From the NCBI RefSeq assembly GCF_002531755.2, contig NZ_CP034998.1, positions 682,001 to 746,000 of the forward strand: 64,000 nucleotides of DNA, written 5' to 3'. The DNA is from Rhizobium acidisoli (GTDB taxonomy: Bacteria > Pseudomonadota > Alphaproteobacteria > Rhizobiales > Rhizobiaceae). The stretch's first letter is position 1. Each line of letters begins with the position of its first letter. The notes under the pieces were generated by a model, which was given only the letters and a program-made list of their open reading frames with translations, did no database searches and had not been told where the DNA came from. The position numbers and the translations under genes were made by a program. Positions 54,918 through 63,945 of this stretch are shown here, piece after piece.

Positions 54918-55375
54918 CACCCCCCTCTGCCCTGCCGGGCATCTCCCCCACAAGGAGGGAGATCGGCAGGAGGCGCACGCTCGGTCTTTCTCTGCCCTGG
55001 CGACGATACGCCAGCTGCGCACTTCGCTACTTGCCACAAGGACTCCCCCACCCTCCGTCGTCCTCGGGCTTGACCCGAGGACCCATGGCCACGAGCGCTG
55101 CGTTTGTGCTCACCCTGACAAAACGATCGTAACCGAACACATGCAAGCGAGGCGCTTGCGGCATGGATACTCGGGTCAAGCCCGAGTATGACGGAGAGTG
55201 GGGGGCGCAATCGGCAGGAGGCGAGACGTCGGGGGCTTCAGCAAGTGCGCGAGCGGTTTTGCCTGAGGTTGCGCCAAGACGGCCATTCCAACAAATACCA
55301 CCAAACTTGCGGTCCTTGCCCCATAAGCTCCCCACTCTCCGTCGTCCTCGGGCTTGACCCGAGGACCCATGGCCA
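54918..55375. repeat. Palindrome cluster: one family E and three family A copies
   Basis: 54918-54967 is family E (CCCTCTGCCCTGCCGGGCAT, then CTCCCCCACAAGGAGGGAGA). 55042-55089 (-), 55161-55205 (+) and 55328-55375 (-) are family A (CTCGGGTCAAGCCCGAG) copies. The 562-bp gap between the Aas-like and SDR genes has no gene. Confidence 0.78.
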
Positions 55376-55449
55376 CGAGTTCAACGCCGCATCAGCGGGT
55401 AGTGACCGCAACGTCCATCTTCGGCTCCAAGTGATCGATCTTGCCCTCC

Positions 55450-56217
55450 TTATTGTCGGCCGGCGGTGACGCCGCCGTCGACGGGCAGGACCGTGCCGGT
55501 GATCCACGAGGCTTGTTCGGAGGCGAGGAACAGGATTGCCTCGGCGACATCACGCGGCTGGCCGTTGCGGCCGAGCGGGTGGAAGGCGTTGAAGCCCGGC
55601 AGCACTTGCTTGACCTGATCGTCGGAGAGGAAGGTGTTGTAGACGGGCGTCTCGACGACGGCCGGCGCCACGGCGTTGATGCGGATATTGTAGGGCGCAA
55701 GCTCGATTGCGAGGTTGCGGACCATGGCATGGACGCCGGCATTGGCTGCCGAGTAGGCCGCAGACGGCGTAGCGCCGATCGCCTGGATCGCCCACATCGA
55801 GCCGGTCTGGACGATCGCGCCGCCCGTCTCCTTCATCGCTTTGGCCGCGGCCTGGGCGGTGAAGAATTTGCCCTTGAGGATGGTGTCGAGATACCAATCG
55901 TAATCGTCCTCGGTCAGCTCCAGAAACGGCTTCGGATTGAAGACGCCGGCATTGTTGACGAGCACATCGAGCCTGCCGAAATGGGAGAGGGCGGCGTCGA
56001 CGAGGGCCGCGCCGGTTTCCGGCCTGGCGATATCGCCCGCCGAAATGACGACATTGTCGCCGCTCGGATCAATCTCCCGGGCCGCCGCCTCGAGCTTTTC
56101 GCGATTGCGTCCGTTGATGGCGACCTTTGCGCCTTCCGCCACGAAACGGGCTGCCGCTTCCCGGCCGATGCCGGATCCACCGCCGGTAATGGCGACCACC
56201 TTGCCTTCAAATCTCAT
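55450..56217 (-). CDS. SDR-family oxidoreductase with Asn in place of the catalytic Lys
   Basis: A 255-residue classical SDR. The cofactor motif TGGGSGIGREAAARF, NNAGVF and the Ser (QTGSMWA) are normal. The active-site motif reads YSAAN where YxxxK is expected: the codon is AAT, one base from Lys. The C-terminus (LFLASEQASWITGTVLPVDGG) is normal. The enzyme may be inactive, altered in chemistry, or a recent mutation or sequencing error. It is divergent from a TetR regulator with two perfect operators, a classic regulator-SDR pair. Confidence 0.88.
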   Translation of the reverse strand: MRFEGKVVAITGGGSGIGREAAARFVAEGAKVAINGRNREKLEAAAREIDPSGDNVVISAGDIARPETGAALVDAALSHFGRLDVLVNNAGVFNPKPFLELTEDDYDWYLDTILKGKFFTAQAAAKAMKETGGAIVQTGSMWAIQAIGATPSAAYSAANAGVHAMVRNLAIELAPYNIRINAVAPAVVETPVYNTFLSDDQVKQVLPGFNAFHPLGRNGQPRDVAEAILFLASEQASWITGTVLPVDGGVTAGRQ

Positions 56218-56245
56218 CGTTCTTCTCCGTTTTGCTTGTTTTGTC

Positions 56246-56320
56246 TATCTAACGTTAGATAGATAACGGAGACATAGTCCTTGCTTCGGGCAAACGCAAC
56301 CCCTATCTAACATTAGATAG
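56246..56320. promoter_or_regulatory. Two TetR operators between the SDR and TetR genes
   Basis: CTATCTAACGTTAGATAG (56246-56263) and CTATCTAACATTAGATAG (56303-56320) are 18-bp palindromes that differ at one base, with 57 bp between start points. One lies next to each gene, so the regulator probably controls both. Confidence 0.87.
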
Positions 56321-56333
56321 AGAGGGTAAGCGC

Positions 56334-56837
56334 ATGAACGAAACAGCCGAGGCAATACTGGATGCCGCCGAGGAGAGGATCCGAGGGGCGGGCTATAGCG
56401 GCTTCAGCTACCGCGACGTCGCCGCCGATGTCGGCGTCAAGGCCTCCTCCGTGCACTATCATTTCCCGGCCAAGGAGAAGCTGGCCGCCGCCGTCGCCCG
56501 CCGCTACACCGATCGTTTTCTGGACGCGGTCGATCAGCGGCAGGCGGCGGGCGCCGACATCGTTGCCGCCTGGCGGCAGGTCTTCCGCGAGGCGCTGCAT
56601 CGCGACGCCAGAATGTGCCTCTGCGGCGCCATGGCCGCGACCTCCCAGGATCTTGCCGAGGAAGTTCGGGTCGAGGTGCGGCGGTTCTTCCTGCTCGGGA
56701 TCGAAAAACTGATGCAGGGCGGATTGGAAAGAGACGCCGCCGTCCATGTCATCGCCACCCTGGAAGGCGCGATGCTGGCCGCCAACGTCCTCGATGATCA
56801 TTCCCTGTTCGACAGTGGCACCGCCGCGCTCTTTTAG
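56334..56837 (+). CDS. TetR-family regulator of the SDR gene
   Basis: 167 residues from ATG 56334, with GAGAGGG upstream. The helix-turn-helix is ILDAAEERIRGAGYSGFSYRDVAADVGVKASSVHYHFPAKEKL; the C-terminal domain (MCLCGAMAATSQDLAEEVRVEV) resembles AcuR/YjdC-type TetR proteins that sense electrophiles such as acrylate. Two Cys in MCLCG could be the reactive sensor (inference). It ends 10 bp from the convergent MFS gene. Confidence 0.9.
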   Translation: MNETAEAILDAAEERIRGAGYSGFSYRDVAADVGVKASSVHYHFPAKEKLAAAVARRYTDRFLDAVDQRQAAGADIVAAWRQVFREALHRDARMCLCGAMAATSQDLAEEVRVEVRRFFLLGIEKLMQGGLERDAAVHVIATLEGAMLAANVLDDHSLFDSGTAALF

Positions 56838-56847
56838 CGTGGCATGG

Positions 56848-58041
56848 CTAACTCACAGCCGCCCGCTCCGCCGTCTTCAGCCTGAGGTCGAGAACCAGCG
56901 GCACGGCGAGCGCATAGACGACCACGACCGACAGCCAGATGGCGCCCGGCCACGTCTCCCTCACGAGGAAATAGATGCTGGAAAAGCCAAGCGGCGCGAC
57001 GATCGAGGCGAGGCTGACGGCGGAGGCGAGCACGCCCTGGAACTGGCCCTGGCTATCTTCATCGACCTGCCGGGTCGCCAGCGACTGCAGCGCCGGCACG
57101 CCGATGCCGCCAAGCGCGAAGACCGGCATGATCGCGAAGATCATCCAGCCGCTTCCGGCGAAGGCCATGACGGTGAGTGCGAGTGAGACCCCGGCGACAC
57201 CGGTGAGGATCGCCGCGCGTTCGCCGAGCAGCTTGACGGCCGGTCCGGGCAGCAAGGCCTGGGCGAGTGTCTGGCAGATGCCGAAGGCGCCGAGGGAAAG
57301 GCCGATCGACAGCCCGTTCCAGTGAAAGGCGTCGCTGCCCCACAGCGCCCAGCAGGTGCCGTAGGCCTCGCCGGTGGCGCTGAAGATGAAGAACAGGATG
57401 ACGACCGGCAGCAGGCTCTTGACCTGCAGCACCGACCGCAGTGGTTTGAGCGGATTGAGCGCTGCGAGATCGATCTTCTCGCGGCTGCCCGGGCGCGATT
57501 CCGGCAGGATGAAGAAGGCGAGCAGCAGGTTGGCGCCATTGAGCGCGGCCGCCGCGATGAACGGCAGCCGCAGCCAGTGGTCGCCGAGCACGCCGCCGAG
57601 CACCGGGCCGATAATGAAGCCGAGGCCGAACATCGCGTTGAACAGGCCGAAGCGGCGGGCGCGTTTCTCCTCCGGCGAAATGTCGGTGATATAGGCTGTC
57701 GCCACCGAAATATTGGCGCTGGTCAGCCCGGCAATCGCCCGGCCGACGAACAGCGGTGCGAGATTGGGCGCAAAGGCGAGGAACAAGTAGTTGACGGCGG
57801 CACCGGCAAGCGAAATCAGCAGCACGGGGCGGCGGCCGAGCCGATCGCTCAGCGCCCCGAGCACCGGGGCGAAGATGAACTGCATCACCGCATAGAGCGC
57901 GGTCATCGTGCCGATATAGGGCGCGACGTTTTCGGCATGGGTGATATCGCGCAGCAGCGACGGCAGGATCGGGAAAATCAGCCCGATGCCGACGGCATCG
58001 AGGACAATGGCGGTGAAGATGACGATAAGGGATCTGGTCAT
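56848..58041 (-). CDS. TetA-type MFS efflux pump
   Basis: A 397-residue inner-membrane drug:proton antiporter with twelve TM helices. MFS motif A is GALSDRLGRRPVLLIS after TM2. Motif C in TM5 is GLGFIIGPVLGGVLGDH. Overall pattern (ILPSLLRDITHAENVAPYIG start, NISVATAYITDISPEEKRARRFG) is that of TetA(A/B/C) and its chromosomal relatives. Tetracycline transport cannot be stated from sequence. Convergent with the TetR gene; no regulator of its own is beside its start. Confidence 0.9.
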   Translation of the reverse strand: MTRSLIVIFTAIVLDAVGIGLIFPILPSLLRDITHAENVAPYIGTMTALYAVMQFIFAPVLGALSDRLGRRPVLLISLAGAAVNYLFLAFAPNLAPLFVGRAIAGLTSANISVATAYITDISPEEKRARRFGLFNAMFGLGFIIGPVLGGVLGDHWLRLPFIAAAALNGANLLLAFFILPESRPGSREKIDLAALNPLKPLRSVLQVKSLLPVVILFFIFSATGEAYGTCWALWGSDAFHWNGLSIGLSLGAFGICQTLAQALLPGPAVKLLGERAAILTGVAGVSLALTVMAFAGSGWMIFAIMPVFALGGIGVPALQSLATRQVDEDSQGQFQGVLASAVSLASIVAPLGFSSIYFLVRETWPGAIWLSVVVVYALAVPLVLDLRLKTAERAAVS

Positions 58042-58378
58042 GGGTGCGTTCCGGGTCGACGCAAGCCGGCAGGACCGTCAGCGCCTCCCCGATTTTTCCA
58101 AATCACGGATTTGCATCGGGACGCCGATGGCTCACGATGAGGCCTGATCTGTGTCAGGCGTGTGGTTTCTGGGAGGTGCTGGCCGAACCATGGCTGATGC
58201 ACATGGCTGGCGTGTACTCGACCGCCTGGACGACCATTCGTCCACCTGTTTACTCCGCCACTGAGCGGATCAAGGGAAGCAGTCGCTTTTCGCGACGGAG
58301 AAGAGATACGCTGGAAGGGCCGATACGGCAAGCCCGTTTTTGTGCGGGGGGATGGCAATGGATCCATCCGAAGTCTGC

Positions 58379-58657
58379 CCCTCACCCTAACCCTCTCCCC
58401 GTTTTACGGGGAAAGGGGACGTGCCCTGCGAGAGGTCAGAGAGGGACGGAGAGGCTGCGGCTATTCCCCTTCGCCCCGTTTACGGGGAGAAGGTGGCGGC
58501 AGCCGGATGAGGGGCGGGCGGCCCGGCACACCCTCGCTCCAGCCTCATCCTGAGGTGTGTAGCCCGCAGGGCGAAGCCTCGAAGGACGGGGCTGGCCACC
58601 GCACCCACCCGCCCTCGCCCATCGAGGCCCCTTGCGGGGCACCTCAGGATGAGGGCT
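58379..58657. repeat. Palindromic elements: family F-like and family D copy 2
   Basis: 58379-58514 carries CTCACCCTAACCCTCTCCCC ... GGGGAGAAGGTGGCGGCAGC, an imperfect hairpin of the family F type. 58541-58657 is the inverted second copy of the CCTCATCCTGAGGTG element (first at 38151). The 58042-58812 gap otherwise shows no gene. Confidence 0.75.
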
Positions 58658-58812
58658 AATCGTTGTGCGTGTTGCCTGCCAGCCGCGCCAAAAAGACCTC
58701 AGCACCCCCAATGACGCGTTTCGCCTGTCGTTCGGCGCATATGAGGTTGTCTCGCCGGGGCCGTGGCCTCACCATGAAGGGAACTTCAGCTCCGGGAACA
58801 GACAGGCAGGCC

Positions 58813-61788
58813 ATGACAGATATCGCGCAGATGCAGGAACAGCGATTGAGCGCCCTTCGACAGACTGCGTCGGGTGCGCCGAAGCTGCCGTCCAACCCGT
58901 TCTTCGGCGTCGGGCCGATTACCGATGCGACGACCGACGAAGTGGATAGCCGCCTGCGGCGCATCGCCTTCGACGCCTGGATCGAGAAGACCTATCGCAA
59001 GTTCGACGACCGGGGCAACGATATCGGCGGCTTCACCACGGCCGAGATTTCCCGCAGCATGCATCGCGGCTATCCGGCCGATAAGATCCTGACCGACATG
59101 ATGCGGGCGATCCATCGTTATTTCGGCTTTCCCAAGACCAACCGCATGGCGGTGGGGCTCGGCGGCGGCCATAGCGGTTTCACCGTCTGCATCCAGCACC
59201 TGATGAATGCCAACGATGCCGACCAGCGGGTTTATGTCGATACGCCGCGGCCGGAGAGCGATCCGTCCAAGGCCGCCGGCTTCTTCCGCCAGTCCTGGGC
59301 GACACAGCTGATCGAGATGCAGCGCTTCGCCGAAAAGGGCTGCGAAAGCCGCATCCATTTCGCCGCCTCCGAGGGCGTGATCCCGACGGCGGCCGAACTG
59401 TCCTCCCTCGGCGTTTCGATCTTCGTCGGCGTCGGTCACGAAACGACGGGGGCGAACGCCTATACCAGCGGCGAAATCCACGAACTGTTGAACTGGCTCG
59501 ACGGCGATCCGGCCAACCGCCATGCGGTGTTCGACGCCACCTCGATGCTCGGCGCCATGCCGTGGGAGCCTGAACTGGTCAGCGCCGTGATGGCGAAATG
59601 CTGCCTGTTCATGCCGTTCCAGAAGGCGATCGGCGGCGTTTCCGGCTATTTTGTCGCCTCCTTCACCCCGCATGCGCTGGCGCTGATCGAAAAGAACCAG
59701 CAGAATCCCGCCTGGGCGATCCCGCGCCAGCTGAAGATCGCCCCGCCGATCGATCCGCGCCAGCCGTTTTCGGCCAAGCGCTCCGTCGATGCCGGGCCGT
59801 TCTTCGATCCGGCCGAAGACCGCATGCTGGGCGGCGTCATCAACACCTACAGCGCGCTTGCCTTTGCCGAGACCACCTTCGGCCTGCTGCAGTCGGAAGC
59901 CCGGGTCGGCTCGGTCGTCGAACTCAACCGCCGCTCCGCCGGCAACCGCGCCGTGATCGACGAGTGGGTCAAGTCGCATCCGCTGCTGTCGCTGACCGTC
60001 ACCGATGCCGAGCGGCGCGGCGCGGCCGTGACGCTTCTGAAGGTCGAGGACGACGGCATCACCGATGCCGGCATCCATGCCCGCATCATCGCCCGTTCTA
60101 AGCAGCTGCTCGGCTATGAAGGCATCACCCATCCGAACGGCGAATACGAGCCCGGCCGCGATGCGGCCCGCTACGTCAATGCCTTCCCGGGCACACCCGG
60201 CGATTACCGCGCCTGGGTCGGCGGCATCCGCGAGCCGGAAGATGTCGTGGCGCTGCTGGAAAACCTGCAATATGCCTATCTCAGAGCCAAGATTGTCGTT
60301 CTCGAAGAGGAACTGGCAAAGCACGGCGTGACCTTCGAGGCGCCTGTCAAGGCCGATGGCGCCGTGCGCAAGGACGATCCGAACCGCGCCTATACGGTGC
60401 TGATCGCCGATCTTGTCGGCTTGCGCTTCGGCGCCGATGGCGAGCCTGATTACAGCGAGATCAAGGCCTATATCGAGGAGAAGGGCGGCAGCTTCCATCT
60501 CGGACCGCTCAGTGATCGCGAAAGCCTTGAAAAGGGCCGCATCCATTTCTTCTACCAGCCGAACCTCAGCACCGAGGCGGAGATCCTGCCGCAGACCGAC
60601 AAGGGCCAGTATGACGCGCTGATCGCGGCTGCGACCTTCATCCCGAAGTCTTCCGTCTTCCCGCTCGGCGGCGTGCGCATCGGCGCCGGCACCGGCAATA
60701 TGGGCTCGGCCTCCTGGGGCGGCGGCAATGGCGAGGGCGGCACTGCGGCCCTGATGAACACGCCCGGCATCAATAGCCGGGCGACCGCTCAGATGGCGGT
60801 GAAGGCGGTCCTGAAGGTCGTTCCCGACCTGCCGGTCGACAGATTGCACCGGATGGTCGCCGGCGGCGATTTCGATACCGGCCGCCAGCTCAAGGATTTT
60901 CCGACGGCAAAGCTCGAGGGCCGCAAGCTTGCCGTTCTCGGTTACGGCAATATCGGCCGCGAAGTCGCCAAGCTCGCCAAGGCCTTCGGCATGAACGTGG
61001 CGATCTATGCCCGCGAGCATCACAAGCGCTGGATCGAGGCTGAAGGTTTCGACTATGCCGCAAGCCCCGTGGAAGCGGCAAGCAGCGCCGACGTGCTCTC
61101 CGTCCATATCGGCCTCGGCCGCCTGGACGCATCGACCGGCACCTATTCCAATGCCGGCACCATTGATGCCAAGGTGCTCGGCGCCATGAAGGACGGCGCG
61201 GTGCTGGTCAATTACGACCGCGGCGAAGTCGTTGACCCCTATGCGCTCGACGCAGCCCTTGCCTCCGGCAAGATCGCCCATGCGGCAATCGACGCCGATC
61301 TCTTCAGGGATGCGGCGACCGGCACGCTCAGCGGCCCGATGCTGCCCTATCTGCCGCTCGAAGCGCGCCACAAGGGCAAGCTGGAGCTCCTGCCGCATGC
61401 CGCCGCCGACACCGACCACCCCTCGCGGGTGACCGGCGCCAAGCAGGCGGTCGACCAGATCTTCGACGTCATCCGCTTCAAATCCGTCGTCAATCTCAAG
61501 GGCGACCTGCCCGAAGGTTACGTCTCCGGCGGTAGCCGCACGCCAGCCGGCATCGGCCGGGTGACGAAGCAGGTCGTGGCTGAAGCCAGTGGCAAGGCGA
61601 AGCTCTTGGAAGAACTGCGCCAGACTTCGGAAAAGATCGCCGCCATCACCGGCGCGCTTTCGGCCGTTTCCGACCAGGATCACCGCAGCCGCATCGTCGA
61701 GCGCTACACCAGCCTTCTGGTCGAAAGCGCCGACCGGCAGCGCGCGCTCCTTGAGCAGCTCGGTCTCTACGGGCCGGCGGAGGGGTAA
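58813..61788 (+). CDS. SerC-like aminotransferase fused to a SerA-like D-2-hydroxyacid dehydrogenase
   Basis: 991 residues from ATG 58813 (AGGCAGG upstream; ATG 58774 is an alternative). Residues about 30-450 are a class V aminotransferase of phosphoserine-aminotransferase type: GLGGGHSGFTVCIQ, then FMPFQKAIGGVSGYFVAS with the PLP Lys near 270. A linker domain (about 490-690) follows: RAYTVLIADLVGLRF, FIPKSSVFPLGGVRIGAGTGNMG. Residues about 690-900 are an NAD-binding domain: LAVLGYGNIGREVAKLAKAFG (about 705-725), VNYDRGEVVDPYAL, and LPHAAADTDHPSR with the catalytic His. The pair are consecutive steps of serine biosynthesis, but whether this fusion does that is unproven. Confidence 0.88.
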   Translation: MTDIAQMQEQRLSALRQTASGAPKLPSNPFFGVGPITDATTDEVDSRLRRIAFDAWIEKTYRKFDDRGNDIGGFTTAEISRSMHRGYPADKILTDMMRAIHRYFGFPKTNRMAVGLGGGHSGFTVCIQHLMNANDADQRVYVDTPRPESDPSKAAGFFRQSWATQLIEMQRFAEKGCESRIHFAASEGVIPTAAELSSLGVSIFVGVGHETTGANAYTSGEIHELLNWLDGDPANRHAVFDATSMLGAMPWEPELVSAVMAKCCLFMPFQKAIGGVSGYFVASFTPHALALIEKNQQNPAWAIPRQLKIAPPIDPRQPFSAKRSVDAGPFFDPAEDRMLGGVINTYSALAFAETTFGLLQSEARVGSVVELNRRSAGNRAVIDEWVKSHPLLSLTVTDAERRGAAVTLLKVEDDGITDAGIHARIIARSKQLLGYEGITHPNGEYEPGRDAARYVNAFPGTPGDYRAWVGGIREPEDVVALLENLQYAYLRAKIVVLEEELAKHGVTFEAPVKADGAVRKDDPNRAYTVLIADLVGLRFGADGEPDYSEIKAYIEEKGGSFHLGPLSDRESLEKGRIHFFYQPNLSTEAEILPQTDKGQYDALIAAATFIPKSSVFPLGGVRIGAGTGNMGSASWGGGNGEGGTAALMNTPGINSRATAQMAVKAVLKVVPDLPVDRLHRMVAGGDFDTGRQLKDFPTAKLEGRKLAVLGYGNIGREVAKLAKAFGMNVAIYAREHHKRWIEAEGFDYAASPVEAASSADVLSVHIGLGRLDASTGTYSNAGTIDAKVLGAMKDGAVLVNYDRGEVVDPYALDAALASGKIAHAAIDADLFRDAATGTLSGPMLPYLPLEARHKGKLELLPHAAADTDHPSRVTGAKQAVDQIFDVIRFKSVVNLKGDLPEGYVSGGSRTPAGIGRVTKQVVAEASGKAKLLEELRQTSEKIAAITGALSAVSDQDHRSRIVERYTSLLVESADRQRALLEQLGLYGPAEG

Positions 61789-61846
61789 GACCATCGACGG
61801 CTCGGCGAGTGGCGATGGCTTCTAGTCGCTGACGCCGTGCCGTGCA

Positions 61847-62034
61847 GCCCCCTCATCCGACCCTGCGGGCCACCTTCTCCCCGCTGGGGAGAAGAGGGGG
61901 AGATTGCAGCTTCTCCATCGATCCTATTGGACGGAGTGCCTTTGAGCAGCCGGTTCATTTGGGCAGTTTCGGCGCGCCTTGCTCCCTCTTCTCCCCAGCG
62001 GGGAGAAGGTGGCCCGAAGGGCCGGATGAGGGGG
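61847..62034. repeat. Large inverted repeat (family F)
   Basis: CCCTCATCCGACCCTGCGGG ... CTCCCCGCTGGGGAGAAGAGG (61847-61901) is inverted at 61982-62034 (CCCTCTTCTCCCCAGCGGGG ... GGGCCGGATGAGGG). The 55-bp arms are about 80 bp apart and each has its own inner palindrome. It fills the gap 61789-62197. Confidence 0.8.
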
Positions 62035-62197
62035 CCGCACGGCACAACCTCACATCATCATTCGTTCTGTGACTCCGTGCCCGATCTCATCACCCGCATC
62101 GATCCGCAACTGCCCTTCGTCAGGCTGAATTTGTGGAGCCCAACGCAAAACAGGCGGCACATCGGCCGCCTGCTGCTCATGCCGGACGAACCGTCCG

Positions 62198-62605
62198 TTA
62201 CTTCTGTTCCGGCGCCAGGAATTCCGCGCAATAGGACGGACCATTGACGCCGGGAATGTCGGCGACGGTGCGGATGTCGCGGATCGTGTAATCCGAGCTG
62301 GTGGTGATTTCGGCCTGGCAGCGCAGATAAGCGGTGCGGGCGGACGCGATCTGCTTGCCGCGCTTGCCGTCGGCGCCTTCGGCATATTTTGCCGGAATGC
62401 GCACGGTCTTATAGCCGCCGCGCCAGGTGTAGACGGTGGTGGCGCCTTGCTCGCTGTCGCTGATCGGCGGCCCGTAGGCGGCAAAGAAGATGCCGGCCGA
62501 TTTGCCGACCCAGCGGGCCTCGATCGGATTGCCGGCGGAAGGAATGGTGGTGCATCCGGCAAGCCCAATTGCAAGCCCGGCCGCGGTGATGGTGCGGAGT
62601 TTCAT
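62198..62605 (-). CDS. Small lipoprotein of unknown function
   Basis: 135 residues from ATG 62605 (AGGGAC upstream). Signal peptide and lipobox (ITAAGLAIGLAGC) are followed by NPIEARWVGKSAGIFFAAYGPP, TVYTWRGGYKTVRIPAKY and a C-terminal YLRCQAEITTSSDYTIRDIRTV ... YCAEFLAP with two Cys that probably pair in the periplasm. The fold is unknown; similar short lipoproteins occur in rhizobia. Stands alone, 265 bp before tRNA-Pro on the other strand. Confidence 0.75.
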   Translation of the reverse strand: MKLRTITAAGLAIGLAGCTTIPSAGNPIEARWVGKSAGIFFAAYGPPISDSEQGATTVYTWRGGYKTVRIPAKYAEGADGKRGKQIASARTAYLRCQAEITTSSDYTIRDIRTVADIPGVNGPSYCAEFLAPEQK

Positions 62606-62870
62606 CGTGTTGTCCCTGGTCTCTAGCGCAGTGGCTGCGAATCCGCTCTCTACGCGCGGTTTCGCCTGTCCCGTCGAGCCCTTTAGCGCGGAACCCGGCA
62701 AAAGAAAATTGCCCCTGAGGCACTTCCCGACGATTTGCTCCGGGTGTGTCTTTTTGCTGCAGCAGGCCACCGCCACGCCCTGTCATCAACCCGTCAAAAA
62801 TTCCACCGGATTTTTGGAATTTGGTGCTTGTGCAACCAGATAGGCTGTTCTATAGAAGCGCCGCTGGTCA

Positions 62871-62947
62871 CGGAGTGTAGCGCAGTCTGGTAGCGCACCA
62901 CGTTCGGGACGTGGGGGTCGAGTGTTCGAATCACTCCACTCCGACCA
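62871..62947 (+). tRNA. tRNA-Pro (CGG), CCA encoded
   Basis: A 77-nt cloverleaf. Acceptor CGGAGTG pairs CACTCCG; anticodon stem CCACG/CGTGG encloses TTCGGGA with anticodon CGG, reading CCG. The T-arm GAGTG-TTCGAAT-CACTC is perfect; A is the discriminator, CCA is encoded. Confidence 0.96.
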
Positions 62948-62952
62948 GCTAG

Positions 62953-62976
62953 AAACCCCGCTCCGGCGGGGTTTTT
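62953..62976 (+). terminator. Intrinsic terminator of tRNA-Pro
   Basis: AAACCCCGC / GCGGGGTTT, a 9-bp stem with a TCCG loop and a run of five Ts, begins 5 bp after the tRNA. Confidence 0.88.
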
Positions 62977-62998
62977 CGTTTTCCGACGCGACCTTGGC

Positions 62999-63610
62999 TT
63001 AAGGAAACGCGGCCGGCAGGCTGTCGTCCAGAATATAGAAGTGTTCGCCGATCTTACTGACGCTGATGAATGCGTCCGGACCAGGATCGAGAGTGACGCA
63101 TTCCTCCCTTTTTTCAGAGCAGAATTTCTGAAGGCGCTGTTGCCAGGCTGCGGTTTGCGCGCCTTTGGGCAAGGCAATTTCATCGCTCTCATCATAGATG
63201 AGGGTCGAGTAGGTTTTATGTCTGAATGTATCGTCCCATACGAACGTCCGGAAGCGCTGCCCTCCGTCCGGGAGATCGGCTCGTTTGATCTCTGCCAGAT
63301 ATGTTTGCCGGGTGAGCGCGAATCGAACGCTGTCGGGCGTTATGCCGGCGATGGCGAGAAGCTGAAGGCAGACGAGCAGCAACAGGGGTGCTGTCAGGAG
63401 AGACAGGATGCGTCGCCAGCGCCGCAGCACCAAGTTTAAGCAGAGGGAGCCTGCAATGGCGATCAGCGTTGCGAGGAAGACGAAAAGATCGATCGTCCAC
63501 CAGTCCCATTGGGGAGCAAGCCAATAAAGCCAATCCTGCCCCAGATACGGCAACAGCCACAGGGCATATATCCAGGTAAATTGGTCGCTGTTTCTTACTT
63601 GCTCTTGCAC
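62999..63610 (-). CDS. Membrane protein of unknown function
   Basis: 203 residues, starting at GTG 63610; no ATG is available in the frame. TM helices at about 15-32, 38-60 (IDLFVFLATLIAIAGSLCLNLVL) and 66-92 (LSLLTAPLLLLVCLQLLAIAG) are followed by a periplasmic or cytoplasmic domain of about 110 residues: LPDGGQRFRTFVWDDTFRHKTY, KFCSEKREECVTLDPGPDA, KIGEHFYILDDSLP. No family is recognised. Weak ribosome site. Convergent with tRNA-Pro. Confidence 0.7.
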   Translation of the reverse strand: MQEQVRNSDQFTWIYALWLLPYLGQDWLYWLAPQWDWWTIDLFVFLATLIAIAGSLCLNLVLRRWRRILSLLTAPLLLLVCLQLLAIAGITPDSVRFALTRQTYLAEIKRADLPDGGQRFRTFVWDDTFRHKTYSTLIYDESDEIALPKGAQTAAWQQRLQKFCSEKREECVTLDPGPDAFISVSKIGEHFYILDDSLPAAFP

Positions 63611-63859
63611 GCGTCCGATACCGGGTATTCTTGATTCGAGGGTTACTTGAAAGCGGATTATGGCGTTCCGAGGACGCTCGTGTTCACATGATGATCATCG
63701 GGATCCCTCACGGTCCGCCTAAACGCCGTAACGTACGGGGTCTTCGCCGACTTCCAAATTCCATTGTCCGAAAGCCCGGCGCCTTTCTTGGTTATAACTT
63801 TTCTGCAGGAAAATTATAACGACGCGGTTGAACGGCAACGCAGTGCATCGGCGTTGCCC

Positions 63860-63921
63860 GAATCAGCTTATGCGCGGTTTTCGAATCAACCGGAACGAGT
63901 CCCAAAGTGATTCGTTGAGTC
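63860..63921. promoter_or_regulatory. Cluster of five GANTC (CcrM) sites
   Basis: GAATC 63860, GAATC 63883, GAGTC 63897, GATTC 63909 and GAGTC 63917 lie within 62 bp, where about 0.25 site would be expected at random. They sit 25-85 bp upstream of a start codon at 63946, the usual promoter position. CcrM is encoded in the same window. The remaining gap 63611-63859 shows no gene. Confidence 0.6.
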
Positions 63922-63945
63922 GCGTTCCGTGTGAGATACTGGGCC

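Noticed and set aside
51375..55037. A very long minus-strand open frame opposite the Aas-like gene
   Set aside because: It is an antisense frame produced by GC-rich codon structure: composition is dominated by Arg, Asp, Gly and His, it has no domain, and the plus strand has a full-length recognisable protein.
58270..58360. Plus-strand fragment reading FRDGEEIRWKGRYGKPVFV
   Set aside because: No start, ribosome site or recognisable family, and it runs directly into a palindromic repeat.
58786..61794. A 1002-codon minus-strand frame opposite the SerC/SerA-like fusion
   Set aside because: Antisense shadow; the plus-strand protein has all expected catalytic motifs while this one has none.
63631..63819. 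Plus-strand open frame of 62 codons
   Set aside because: No ribosome site, no domain and no coding bias compared with neighbours.
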